From positions 1-43,208 of the forward strand of contig ATSW01008147.1 in NCBI GenBank assembly GCA_000444245.1: 43,208 nt of DNA, read 5' to 3'. Below are positions 38,001 to 43,137 of the stretch, piece after piece. Under the pieces are notes generated by a model that saw only the letters and a list, made by a program, of their open reading frames with translations, did not search any database and was not told the DNA's origin. This DNA comes from Botryllus schlosseri. Its lineage: Eukaryota > Chordata > Ascidiacea > Stolidobranchia > Styelidae. How positions within the stretch are numbered: position 1 is the stretch's first letter; every line of letters starts with the position of its first letter. Position numbers and translations under genes: made by a program.

Positions 38001-38841
38001 CTTTCACAATATCCGTTTCCGTGATAACAGTGTTTAAAACATTCATAAGTCCAGTAGAGTCAGACGATACATATGTTGGGTCGTTAACTTGACCCGGAAC
38101 TTCCGACGCCAAAGGCTGGTTAAAGCATGGATTATCGATATTGCATAGTAGCGTTTGAAACCAAGGAAAAATTCCAGACGAAGGTAATGCCCGTGCCGGA
38201 TAATGACCTGCAAAATATATCTGTAACGTAAGCGACTACATTTGGATGCAGGAATAGGAGATAGTTACGCACTGCCTCATACATTTGCTCATCAACAGGA
38301 CACAAAACAATATTTAATCTAGATTCTAGATCAAGGCTGAACTTCCAAATACCATGTTCAATTGGAACCAGTTAGAATAAGCACACAAGAAATTCGAGAA
38401 TCTCAAGTTTAAAAAAGCAGATCCATTTCCATATCAACACAGCGAGTTCAGATAAAGCAGTGATTCCCAAATTTTATTAGCTCGCCATTTTAATGATTTT
38501 TTACAGCGTTTGCATACAACTAAAACAGGGGTTCGAAAACAGTGAAAGACCACTCCTCTGAGCTTGCTACTGAGAAATGTACATACTAAATAAATATCAA
38601 TTGTGAGAAAGAAACATACACTCTGATAATTCTTCTGGTGGAACAGTCACTCTTACAATGAGGAGTATTGAAAAAAGAAGAATCGGCCATAGGATTTCCA
38701 TGACAGTCCTTATCTGAAATTTAAAAAATGGCTGTTTACAAGGCAGCTGCAAAATGATGTCATGCAACAATCACTTACAGGATGTCGGATTCGAATAATG
38801 TAATTCTTCCATAGTAAAAGGTAAAGTTGCTTGAAAAACAT
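7896..38841 (-). CDS. ABCA1: Full-length ABCA-subfamily lipid transporter, ABCA1/4/7 type (whole gene)
   Basis: A two-half ABC transporter that flips or exports phospholipid and sterol (established for the family). I placed 43 coding exons on the minus strand, with GT-AG ends. The phases join throughout to 7008 nt, 2335 aa with exon 13a, slightly longer than human ABCA1 (about 2261) or ABCA4 (about 2273). Order: N-terminal cytosolic segment and TM1, ECD1, TM2-6, NBD1, linker, TM7, ECD2, TM8-12, NBD2, short tail. Both NBDs have Walker A, Q-loop, signature, Walker B, D-loop and H-loop. The subfamily is certain. ABCA1 rather than ABCA4 or ABCA7 is suggested by a C-terminal PDZ-type ligand and a VFVNFA-like motif, but a tree would be needed. 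Exon blocks are listed separately. The start codon at 38841 gives [13 protein letters not shown], aligning with the usual family start; an in-frame Met lies upstream at 38904. Upstream non-coding exons cannot be seen. Confidence 0.96.
8109..8215. repeat. Foldback-family fragment
   Basis: AGCAACTAGTAGAGAAT, GAACGTTG and GCATGAAATTT occur in the same order as in the complete foldback element at 20065-20633. It lies in the last ABCA intron. Confidence 0.6.
8325..8515. repeat. Degenerate CCCTAA-like tract
   Basis: About 190 bases made of variants such as CCCTAATCC, CCCAACCC, CCTAAACCCC and CCCGAACC. It resembles the animal telomere unit (CCCTAA on this strand) but no two perfect units are adjacent. 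It could be a decayed interstitial telomere-like repeat or a simple C/A-rich minisatellite. Confidence 0.5.
8781..12796 (-). CDS. ABCA1: ABCA exons 37-42: second nucleotide-binding domain (NBD2)
   Basis: Exons 12596-12796, 11856-12070, 10850-11046, 9708-9928, 9520-9649, 8781-8894, residues about 1918-2277. Motifs: Walker [10 protein letters not shown] (Lys near 2006), Q-loop CPQFDAL (Gln near 2047), signature [10 protein letters not shown] (about 2099-2108), Walker B IIFLDEP with Glu near 2124 (the exon 39/40 junction falls between Leu and Asp), D-loop AGMDP, and H-loop [14 protein letters not shown] (His near 2164). The post-NBD part has LKEKHHNML and [13 protein letters not shown], the family regulatory-domain signature. 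Compared with vertebrate proteins there are about eight extra residues before the H-loop strand. A complete hAT-type element lies in the intron between exons 36 and 37; an ACTT-rich repeat lies between exons 41 and 42. Confidence 0.95.
8895..9440. repeat. ACTT/AAGT pentamer-rich dispersed repeat
   Basis: Dense, irregular units such as CTACTT, TACTTG, GCACTTCTACTC in the ABCA intron between exons 41 and 42. Related stretches occur at about 15285-15410, 16885-16985, 27355-27470, 39325-39545 and 41415-41500. The pattern resembles the subterminal arrays of some animal hAT-type elements, but I found no ends or target duplication here. Confidence 0.5.
10014..10107 (-). mobile_element. SINE body fragment related to 625-792
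   Basis: On the minus strand it shares GGAGGTTTATCTxGGC and AAAAAAGCCCAGAA with the body of the SINE at 625-792, separated by a poly-C run. The tRNA-like head is missing or too diverged. Confidence 0.4.
10323..10590. mobile_element. Decayed hAT-type fragment
   Basis: Left end CAGGCCATGGGTTTTCAAAC and right end GGTTCCAAACCGCTG are imperfectly inverted and have the usual hAT wording (CAGNGGTTTxCAAACC). I could not find an 8-bp duplication, so the limits are uncertain. Confidence 0.35.
12888..13869. mobile_element. hAT-type non-autonomous element with AGGTGAGGCA motifs
   Basis: 982 bp. Ends CAGTGACGTGCAG and CGTCACTG; identical 8-bp flanks cgacagag at 12880-12887 and 13870-13877. Subterminal AGGTGAGGCA repeats near 12900-13200 face TGCCTCACC near 13834. 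It sits in the ABCA intron between exons 36 and 37. No coding capacity. Confidence 0.87.
14107..15862 (-). CDS. ABCA1: ABCA exons 32-36: transmembrane helices 8-12
   Basis: Exons 15685-15862, 15062-15223, 14483-14566, 14278-14416, 14107-14218, residues about 1693-1917. Landmarks: [19 protein letters not shown] and [11 protein letters not shown] (near-identical to vertebrate ABCA1/4), [54 protein letters not shown], and the last helix [17 protein letters not shown]. This block is the most conserved of the membrane parts. A hairpin MITE (14722-14845) lies in the intron between exons 33 and 34. Confidence 0.94.
14722..14845. mobile_element. Hairpin MITE, about 124 bp
   Basis: The left arm GTCAGTAATACGGTG...CAAATTTGAAA is matched by its near-perfect complement ending CACCGTATTACTGAT, arms of about 30 bases. 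It lies in the ABCA intron between exons 33 and 34. Confidence 0.6.
14940..15035. repeat. Foldback-family fragment and AT run
   Basis: CGCTGACACTCGTCAGGG, AAGCAACTGGAAAC and TTGGAGAGAACATTG match the foldback family, followed by a (TA)n run at about 15031-15045, just upstream of exon 33's donor side. Confidence 0.5.
16667..21663 (-). CDS. ABCA1: ABCA exons 26-31: TM7 and extracellular domain 2
   Basis: Exons 21508-21663, 21282-21445, 19806-19916, 19619-19736, 18166-18346, 16667-16836, residues about 1393-1692. Landmarks: [20 protein letters not shown] (TM7), [75 protein letters not shown], and [10 protein letters not shown]. Each aligns with the vertebrate ABCA1/4 equivalent (for example [20 protein letters not shown]). 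Conserved cysteines of ECD2 are kept. Introns here hold two family A hAT-type elements, a large foldback element, a SINE and parts of foldback copies. Confidence 0.93.
17005..17180. repeat. Foldback-family cluster with direct and inverted units
   Basis: The unit GAACTTCAATATACAATTAA, continuing into TATTCATATTGAAATGA and GTCAGCCG, occurs twice in tandem and then once inverted (TTCATTTCAATATGAATA). It looks like a rearranged terminal part of the foldback family. Confidence 0.65.
17425..17580 (-). mobile_element. tRNA-derived SINE, second family
   Basis: On the minus strand GTAGCCACGTCAGTTTACC then GATCGGTAGGTCATGGGTTCGATCCCCGG gives a plausible A and B box order (the latter GGTTCGATCCCCGG). 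The body contains CTTGGCGCTCAGCATTA. It is different from the SINE at 625-792. The limits are approximate. Confidence 0.55.
18789..19268. mobile_element. hAT-type MITE, family A, inverted relative to 1940-2512
   Basis: 480 bp. Ends CAGGGTTGTAACCC and CATTACAACCCTG; 8-bp flanks atatcagc (18781-18788) and atattagc (19269-19276), one mismatch. Arrays of GACTCGAGTCAAGTCGAGTCA flank a middle that matches the other family A copies. It lies in the ABCA intron between exons 29 and 30. Confidence 0.87.
20065..20633. mobile_element. Foldback-type element with long inverted arms
   Basis: Outer arms: GAAGAGCTTCTTGGAGGTAC at the left and its diverged complement near 20605-20630. Inner arms: GCTGACACTCGTCAGGGGTA...CAACTAGTAGAGAATTGG near 20151-20200 against the exact complement near 20320-20374. 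So most of the 570 bp can fold back. No coding frame. Fragments occur at 8109, 14940, 17005, 28334 and 41830. Confidence 0.75.
20728..21176. mobile_element. hAT-type MITE, family A
   Basis: 449 bp. Left end CAGGGTTGTAACC, right end decayed (ATTATAAGGCTG); flanks tcgtaatc (20720-20727) and tcgtaatg (21177-21184), one mismatch. Same GACTCGAGTC arrays. It lies in the intron between ABCA exons 27 and 28, about 100 bp from exon 27. Confidence 0.83.
21773..21870. mobile_element. Family A fragment, one end only
   Basis: Starts CAGGGTTGTAATGACTCGAGTC. No matching right end was found before exon 25, so it is truncated or rearranged. The rest of the intron to 22359 shows nothing recognised. Confidence 0.6.
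22360..24246 (-). CDS. ABCA1: ABCA exons 23-25: regulatory domain 1 and cytosolic linker to the second half
   Basis: Exons 23847-24246, 23244-23345, 22360-22516, residues about 1174-1392. Exon 23 ends the NBD1 extension with [20 protein letters not shown] and [11 protein letters not shown] (vertebrate TYVLPYEAAKEGAFVELF and TLEEIFLKVAE). Exon 24 is a basic, Ser-rich linker. Exon 25 is acidic ([14 protein letters not shown]) and then enters the second half with [20 protein letters not shown] (vertebrate [20 protein letters not shown]). The exon 23/24 junction has two possible splice solutions, discussed as a finding. The preceding intron holds a complete hAT-type element (24538-25415). Confidence 0.88.
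24538..25415. mobile_element. hAT-type non-autonomous element with CAGTGGTTCCCAACC ends
   Basis: 878 bp. Perfect inverted ends CAGTGGTTCCCAACCT / AGGTTGGGAACCACTG and a perfect 8-bp duplication atctagtg (24530-24537, 25416-25423). GGTACGCGAG occurs near both ends. It lies in the ABCA intron between exons 22 and 23. Confidence 0.92.
25861..28615 (-). CDS. ABCA1: ABCA exons 19-22: first nucleotide-binding domain (NBD1)
   Basis: Exons 28403-28615, 27066-27299, 26790-27010, 25861-26135, residues about 860-1173. Exon 19 holds [14 protein letters not shown]...SSYWCG, the family lead-in to NBD1. ATP-site motifs: Walker [10 protein letters not shown] (Lys near 960), Q-loop CPQHNVLF (Gln near 1001), signature [10 protein letters not shown] (about 1053-1062), Walker B VILDEP with catalytic Glu near 1078, D-loop AGVDP, and H-loop STHHMDEAD (His near 1109). 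It ends with the [20 protein letters not shown] segment of the family. NBD1 hydrolyses ATP in the cytosol. All catalytic residues are present. The intron between exons 19 and 20 carries a small Cys-rich open frame of doubtful meaning. Confidence 0.96.
28041..28223 (-). other. Cys-rich open frame inside an ABCA intron (doubtful)
   Basis: A 60-codon frame. From an internal Met (about 40 codons) it has seven Cys in [16 protein letters not shown] near the end. An acceptor-like TTTATTTCTAG precedes it. If spliced after exon 19 (phase 2) the frame would be wrong and meet a stop, so it is not a cassette exon of the main frame. It is probably chance, but the Cys spacing is unusual. I do not recognise a family. 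Confidence 0.15.
28334..28386. repeat. Foldback-family terminal fragment
   Basis: GTCAGTCAAAAATATTTATA and TTATTTCAATACGAATATA match the outer arm of the foldback element at 20530-20590. Confidence 0.45.
28760..30413 (-). CDS. ABCA1: ABCA exons 14-18: transmembrane helices 2-6
   Basis: Exons 30299-30413, 30132-30239, 29552-29661, 29382-29493, 28760-28941, residues about 651-859. Landmarks: [20 protein letters not shown] followed by KELRLKE (TM2 and the coupling region; vertebrate IVYEKEARLKE), [19 protein letters not shown] (vertebrate MRIMGLDNSILWFSWFISS), [10 protein letters not shown]...[29 protein letters not shown], and [14 protein letters not shown] (vertebrate SLLSPVAFGFGCEYF). Exon 17 was ended at the gtgact donor because that leaves exactly the family length before [12 protein letters not shown] hairpin MITE lies in the intron between exons 17 and 18. 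Confidence 0.93.
29032..29137. mobile_element. Hairpin MITE, about 105 bp
   Basis: Arms of about 35 bases (AAATATAAGGGGTTTTCAGG... against ...CCTGGAAACCCCTCATATTT) around a short AT-rich loop. The inner arm parts GGACTACATTCATTGCA and TGCAATGAATGTAGTCC are exact. It lies in the ABCA intron between exons 17 and 18. Confidence 0.75.
30896..31099 (-). CDS. ABCA1: ABCA exon 13b: homologous duplicate of exon 13a, candidate mutually exclusive exon
   Basis: 204 nt, phase 2 at both ends, acceptor after TTTTTCAAATCAG and donor gtgagt. It encodes [13 protein letters not shown], then [14 protein letters not shown] and [13 protein letters not shown]. Shared with exon 13a at the same places are YxWSPG, GFxxxQDM, and YLQxxPYPCYxSD; the middle is diverged and hydrophobic (WPFYYYTGG). 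It joins in frame to exon 12 (Asp-Tyr) and to exon 14 (Leu-Phe-Leu). An N-S-S sequon is present. Splicing of 13b in place of 13a gives 2333 aa; use of both gives 2403 aa. The open frame, intact splice sites and kept Cys argue against a decayed copy. Confidence 0.88.
31153..31362 (-). CDS. ABCA1: ABCA exon 13a: end of extracellular domain 1 before TM2 (first of a duplicated pair)
   Basis: 210 nt, phase 2 at both ends. The acceptor follows TTTGTGCTCAG and the donor is gtgaga. It encodes [20 protein letters not shown], then ADLQDMV and later [13 protein letters not shown], matching vertebrate YWDPGPR...GGFAYLQDVV...MPYPCYVDD. This copy is the closer of the two to vertebrate ABCA1/4 (it keeps PGP and LQDMV). 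It contains an N-D-T glycosylation sequon. A homologous exon follows after a 53-nt intron. The preceding intron is 474 nt. Confidence 0.92.
31837..35833 (-). CDS. ABCA1: ABCA exons 5-12: body of extracellular domain 1
   Basis: Exons 35627-35833, 35337-35558, 35160-35251, 33572-33669, 33340-33512, 33102-33272, 32009-32111, 31837-31948, residues about 188-580. Family landmarks are CGHPQP (exon 7; vertebrate CGHPEG), FCERLIDTF...[18 protein letters not shown] (exons 8-9; vertebrate KPLLVGKILYTPDT), [13 protein letters not shown] (exon 10), [11 protein letters not shown]...NNTFWAGVVF (exons 11-12; vertebrate FMECVNLNKLE...KFWAGIVF) and [13 protein letters not shown]. Several N-glycosylation sequons occur (for example NAT, NQT, NST, NLS, NET, NNT). 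Exons 5 and 6 diverge most from vertebrate proteins and were accepted on open frame, splice sites and phase 0-0 fit. The intron between exons 7 and 8 holds a nested pair of hAT-type elements. The intron between exons 10 and 11 holds an imperfect tandem repeat. Confidence 0.9.
32214..32402. repeat. Imperfect tandem repeat, unit about 119 bp
   Basis: AGTTTCAAGCAGCGCGATTG with TTTACAGTGCAATGTC, then AATTGTCACATATA recurs about 119 bases later as AGTTTCGGGCAGCACTATTG, TTTACAATGCGATGT, GAATTGTCACATATA. Two copies in the ABCA intron between exons 10 and 11. Confidence 0.6.
33704..35123. mobile_element. hAT-type element, family B, interrupted by a second hAT-type element
   Basis: Ends CAGTGTTGGGATGA and GATCCCAACACTG with a perfect 8-bp duplication ttctaaat (33696-33703, 35124-35131). 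Subtracting the insertion leaves about 900 bp, close to the 769-bp copy at 6430. Both ends carry GACTTGACTCGAGTCA arrays; two n bases are near the right end. It lies in the ABCA intron between exons 7 and 8, 28 bp from exon 7. Confidence 0.92.
34197..34702. mobile_element. hAT-type MITE, family C, nested inside family B
   Basis: 506 bp. Ends TAGGGCTGGGCAAAATCGAG and GTGCCCAGCCCTA; perfect 8-bp duplication atcaatat (34189-34196, 34703-34710). Subterminal arrays of GAGTCGAGTATTCGAGTA. It is younger than its host element. Confidence 0.93.
36148..37455. mobile_element. hAT-type element with CAGGGGTCACCAACC ends and many n bases
   Basis: 1308 bp. Ends CAGGGGTCACCAACCT / AGGTTGGTGACCCCTG are perfectly inverted; 8-bp flanks cattatgt (36140-36147) and catcatgt (37456-37463), one mismatch. 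GGGCTAC motifs recur near both ends. About twenty n bases are concentrated at 36911-37337. No intact transposase frame was seen. Confidence 0.88.
37672..38841 (-). CDS. ABCA1: ABCA exons 1-4: N-terminus, TM1 and start of extracellular domain 1
   Basis: Exons 38779-38841, 38620-38713, 37920-38207 and 37672-37787, residues 1 to about 187. Exon 1 carries [17 protein letters not shown], matching the family N-terminus (LLLWKN). Exon 2 supplies a hydrophobic helix ([18 protein letters not shown]1). Exon 3 starts ECD1 with the diagnostic [16 protein letters not shown] and NPCFNQP, aligning with CHFPNKAMPSAG and NPCF in vertebrate ABCA1/4. The intron between exons 1 and 2 is only 65 nt. No signal peptide is expected; TM1 acts as signal anchor in this family. 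The 1.8-kb intron after exon 4 holds a hAT-type element with several n bases. Confidence 0.93.
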
Positions 38842-40473
38842 GTCACTAACAAAATTGAAGTAGTCTATAGTCCAGTGCAGTCTATGTTCCTGATGACTAT
38901 GCACTGTCTCTGCAAAGAGTAACTAATGGTATTATATATGCAAGCATATCACAATATCCACATCGGACATACGCTCTCTAGAAAGATTTGATGAAAATTA
39001 GGATTCTTGAACATTCTATTCATCACGTAACCACATAACCAGAGCTATAGGCTGCTATAACACATAAAATAAAAATAGTAAAAGTGCATATGTCCCAATT
39101 TTACAAATTTTGTTAGGGATAGGTTTTAAAGATATTTACAAAAATGACTATAGAGTCCGCGAAAAATTGCAATCCTGGGTATGCACGTCATCCCTTCTTC
39201 CAGTCATTCCATACCAGTTTGTGACTTCGTACAAATTTTGTTCTGTCATTCAGCTATTAGCAACTTTACAATAAATTCGCTTTTTCTGATATTTACAATA
39301 ATCCGAGGTGGTCAGTAACTAAGCAGGCCTACTTCTATTTTTTAAAGTACTTCAGGTATATTCTGCTTACTTGCACTACTTCGTCAAGTGGCTACGATCT
39401 TGGACTTCTACTTCTACTTGACAGTTTTCACTTTTTTAAGCAAAACTAGACCTAGTATAATTACTTTTTTACTAGCAAATTGCTACTTTTACTGGCTTCT
39501 ATTCTTCTTGCCACATTGTGACTAGGATAATCCCAGCAAACAGATTTTCATTGAGGATGGGACCAGCTGTCCCCTAAATATATAGACACTATCTGCATCA
39601 TAGCTATAGCTCAAGACATTCACCTATCGAACACCAAGCCACTCCTAGTAAATACTACTACTGACTACTAGGTACTACTAACTGCTCAAGTAACACAGTC
39701 ACGAGTCACGTCTATTTCAGTAGCAGATTCTCGACAATAGCTGTATAGTGCACAATCATGATCATGATTATATATAAATGAGGTGAATGCAAACAACGGG
39801 CGCTCGTATCATATCAATACAGGTGTCTGTCAACTCAGGTACCATAATATATAATAAGTGACGTCATAGGAGAAAATACCTTTATTGGTGTTTCCCCATA
39901 CCAGAGCAGCTGGAGTTAGGATTGAGAGCGCCATCTTAGGACTGATTAATATTGCACGTACATGAGTGTTTGGGCGATCGTTCAAGGCAGGCAGGCAGCA
40001 AGGTAGGAAGGTGCTGAGCATTTTTATGCACCGGGATTAATTTTTGTTAGGGTTATTATCTTTAAATAACAGCTTCCTGTCATGAAGGGGATGTTACACA
40101 CTACGAACACCAGTAGTTCTGGTCCAGCACGACAGCAAAAGTATAAAATGACAGGAAACTGCAAGATACTCGAAGTGTGCAGTGTGTTGAATGTCCGGAT
40201 TTACTGTGATTTACAGTGACAACTTAATTGTAACAGTGCCGAACTGTCTAATTCTTGCCTATATGGATTAATGATTCCACCCCTTCTGGATTATGTTAGG
40301 AGCTCTGCTGTTGAAGTATTGATAGTGGCACCATAGTCGTTTACAGCTGTAAACGACTATGGTGGCACAGCATCAACCAGCAAGTAACATTTCATTTGCT
40401 CTGCTGTTGTGAGTGTGACGTATCAATCAATCAGTTTTATTAGTTTCATCAATTTCAAGAGAGTACGGTAGAT
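38842..40473. other. Divergent intergenic region between ABCA and MBIP
   Basis: About 1.6 kb between two start codons pointing away from each other; both promoters should lie here unless there are distant 5' exons. It holds an ACTT-rich repeat (39325-39545), an inverted repeat with arms CAGCTTCCTGTCAT (about 40068) and ATGACAGGAAACTG (about 40148), and a 36-bp palindrome. No convincing TATA box was seen. Confidence 0.5.
40302..40409. repeat. 36-bp perfect palindrome between 12-bp direct repeats, upstream of MBIP
   Basis: 40329-40364 is a perfect palindrome (half-arm CACCATAGTCGTTTACAG) with no loop. The 12-mer GCTCTGCTGTTG flanks it at 40302-40313 and 40398-40409. It ends 110 bases before the MBIP start codon. 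It may be a small palindromic insert or a dimeric binding site. Confidence 0.7.
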
Positions 40474-42560
40474 ATGGATATGCTGCATCAAGTTCTTCAA
40501 AGCATAAACAAGTTTCTAAAAGAGGTAAAAATATTTTCCATCCATGTTGCATTGTTATCGAACTAATGTGTTTGAACATGTTCCTTTTGAAGTGCAATAT
40601 TGAAGAGGTGAAATGTGACAACCATCACATTCCCGGCCTGGACGTTGCAAAAGCAGTGAAAAGCCTATTTACAGATTTGAGCGTGGGTTTATTGAGCTCT
40701 GAATTCAAGCTGCATCCACTTTAAAGGATTTATGTTTGACTAGGAAATCGACATTGAAAATGATAAAGAAGAATTAGACACAGCGGTCACTCAGATTACT
40801 GCTTCAAATTCCGAGGTGAGCTGCAAGATCCAGTGCTCGGCAAAACTGAATTTCATTGAACATCGTCACCGAAATTTTCTAATTTAAACTAGCTTCAAGA
40901 GAGAATCACAGCCTTCATGAAATATTCTCAAAACAAGATTGATGAACAGAATGTCAAGGAGTTCTGTGCAACGTCTGAGCCTACGTGAGTAGATCTTGCA
41001 TAAAATTGTTTCTAGTAATTTGTACCATTGATGATATTTTTCAGCCAAGAGTGGGGATGTGCTCGTACAGAATCCATCTACAAACGCAGACAGTTGAATG
41101 CGACACATATCGCAGGTTACACCAGCACTATTTTCCATTCCGTGACCTTCTGACCAATCCTCTTGTCTCGGTAGTGACCAAAGTCGTAAATCCTGACGGG
41201 CCGCAGATGAAATTCACTAACTCAGGAGACTGGATCCGGCCCGCGACAGCTGCAATAAAGTCACAAAAGAGGAGTTTGCCGCATCCGGTGGAAGAGCGTC
41301 TCACCAATATTGAGTCCCACCTTAGAGTCAACACAGGTGGTAACAGGCTGTATTTAATTTTATTTTGCCATGCTAATTTAGAATGCATTGAATGTGCCAC
41401 ATGCAAATGTGGTCAAAGTAGTTGTTGCTACCCAAGTAGAAGTCACACAGTGAATTTCTACTCAATTGCAAGTAGAGGTAGCAATTTCAAAGTGGCATTC
41501 GCTTCGGTTAATTTTTGTCTTCATTGTCATAGGCCATTTATAGGCCATATCGTCACCTCCAGTCAACTTTTTATGTTTGACGAAGCAATAAAATGTCTGT
41601 CTGTCTGTCATTTCAAAGCACCACAGGTTTGCGATACAATGAAAACAAAAAACTACTCCAAGTAGATGGTCTGAAAAGTACTCTAATATATATAATCTGG
41701 TCAACCAATGCAAAATGACTAACAATGCTGCAGAAGGAGTCCGTGCACCACCTAAAAATAGAAGCCTGTGTTAAGCTTGAGCGCTCTCTTTGCCCCGATT
41801 ATAATATTCGAAATTTCTATTCTGTGATACGATTGTTGATATACAATGTTCTTTTCAATTCCCTACGATTTGCTGACGATGTTCAGGTTCATTTCAATGT
41901 GAATGTACTACACAATTGCATATTAAAGTTCTGTACCTCCAAGAAGCTCTTCAAATTCTAGAAATTTATTATCATGTTCGATTTTTGAAAATCTATTTGT
42001 TTGCGAAAGCATATTTCTGATCAGGAAATACTGCGGTGTATCAATCGAACAATTGATAGCAGAAACGTCAGATGTTGTAAACTACACTGCTCATCGTTAT
42101 ATCTCAATTGTGTCGTAAGTAATGAATTATGCGGACGTAGTAAGCAGCATGCACCGTGGCTGCTTTAGACCACTCTTTGGCCAAGGTTGAAGTCTAAAAT
42201 CGTAATATTTTGAATATTGGAAGTAAAAGCAGACTACCTGTCACCCACCCATACTAAGCTACGAATGTCATCGCAGTACCCAATCCATTTTAAATACCAC
42301 ACTCTCCTCACACTTCTCTACATACAGATCAAGCCTCCGACGTATATCTGAGAATAAAGAATCTCGAAGATCGTCTCCTAGCGATGGAGGGTTCATCGCC
42401 GGAGTACATGTTGGCCAAGCGCATGATTCCTCCTGCAAAGCCAGCTGCCCACAAGAGAGAATTCGAGGACTTCTCTCTCCAGGAGATCGACAACAGAATG
42501 AGGCAGCTGAAGCAATCGTTGCTGGCGAAGAAGAGAAAAGTCGAAGCGGACCCAACATGA
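40474..42560 (+). CDS. MBIP: MAP3K12-binding inhibitory protein 1 (ATAC complex subunit)
   Basis: Seven exons: 40474-40524, 40593-40682, 40744-40815, 40893-40984, 41045-41115, 41175-41336, 42328-42560; 771 nt, 256 aa, phases join. In vertebrates MBIP binds and inhibits MAP3K12 and is a subunit of the ATAC histone acetyltransferase complex (established). Recognised blocks: ITAFMKYSQNKIDEQNVKEFC (vertebrate ISAF...INENNVREFC), CARTESIY (vertebrate CARTDAIF), VVNPDGPQ (vertebrate VVNTYGPQ), VEERLTNIESHLRV (vertebrate VEERLQNIEAHLRL), then the leucine-zipper-like RIKNLEDRLLAMEGSSPEY and FSLQEIDNRMRQLKQSLL. It ends with the basic AKKRKV, which looks like a nuclear localisation signal. It is shorter than the human protein (about 344 aa), with a reduced N-terminal half. 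An in-frame stop at 40441 and no other ATG support the start. The last intron (41337-42327) holds repeat fragments. Confidence 0.9.
41830..41962. repeat. Half foldback element in the last MBIP intron
   Basis: TCAATTCCCTACGATTTGCTGACGA, TTCATTTCAATGTGAAT and CTGTACCTCCAAGAAGCTCTTC follow the order of the right half of the foldback element. The first string is quoted only in part as homologous to CAATTCTCTACTAGTTGCTG. The other half is absent. Confidence 0.6.
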
Positions 42561-42678
42561 GCATCACTACAGGCTCTTTCTCAAATCACAGAATATATGT
42601 CACAACTGAGCAGTATCTAGGAATGCGGACACGATTCTTTAGAATAACTGTATTAGATATTGCGGAAATATCAATCTA

Positions 42679-42828
42679 AGATAAGAGATTTACAAAAGTG
42701 GTCGGTTAGTCCGTGGACCCACCGGCTTGCACGTCCGATCTGATTTTGACAAATACATGATGACACCCGGCTCTTCGGTGCAAATGCTCAGCAGCGAGAT
42801 CTTCTATGGTACAGTCGCGGATCAGTAG
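42679..42828 (+). other. Possible coding exon of an unknown downstream gene
   Basis: A GC-richer island after the MBIP stop with a plus-strand open frame containing GLHVRSDFDKYMMTPGSS. The minus strand also has an open frame with acceptor- and donor-like ends (TGTACCATAG before, gtgggt after). No family recognised; it could equally be MBIP 3' UTR. The rest of 42561-43137 shows nothing recognised. Confidence 0.2.
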
Positions 42829-43137
42829 GTACGTAGCTGGTAATCTGCAACAACGGATATACATTCACCTTGCTCGGGTGTATATGTAACGGTAATGAAT
42901 TTGGATTCAAGTGGTGGACAAGCGTTATTTTATCAAATACGGGAATTATTAAATTAAAGTGTAGTAGAGTGCTGCGAAAATGTCAAGTTCACAACAGGAC
43001 CAGCCATCAGTCAACAACTGGACACATTGGCATGTACACCTCCTTGCTGGTAATACAGGCCTATATATTTACCTTGGAGAAATGGGAGGGATGTTCACAT
43101 AAATTACAACTCAGAATGAAGTGGCCATACCATTTAT

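Noticed and set aside
39830-40021. Possible first coding exon of the ABCA gene
   Set aside because: The frame does not resemble any ABCA N-terminus, whereas exon 1 at 38841 begins with the normal family start.
40985-41665. Longest open frame of the window (226 codons, plus strand)
   Set aside because: It starts inside an MBIP exon's splice donor region and runs through two introns in a frame that reproduces no family block; the MBIP exons are read in another frame there.
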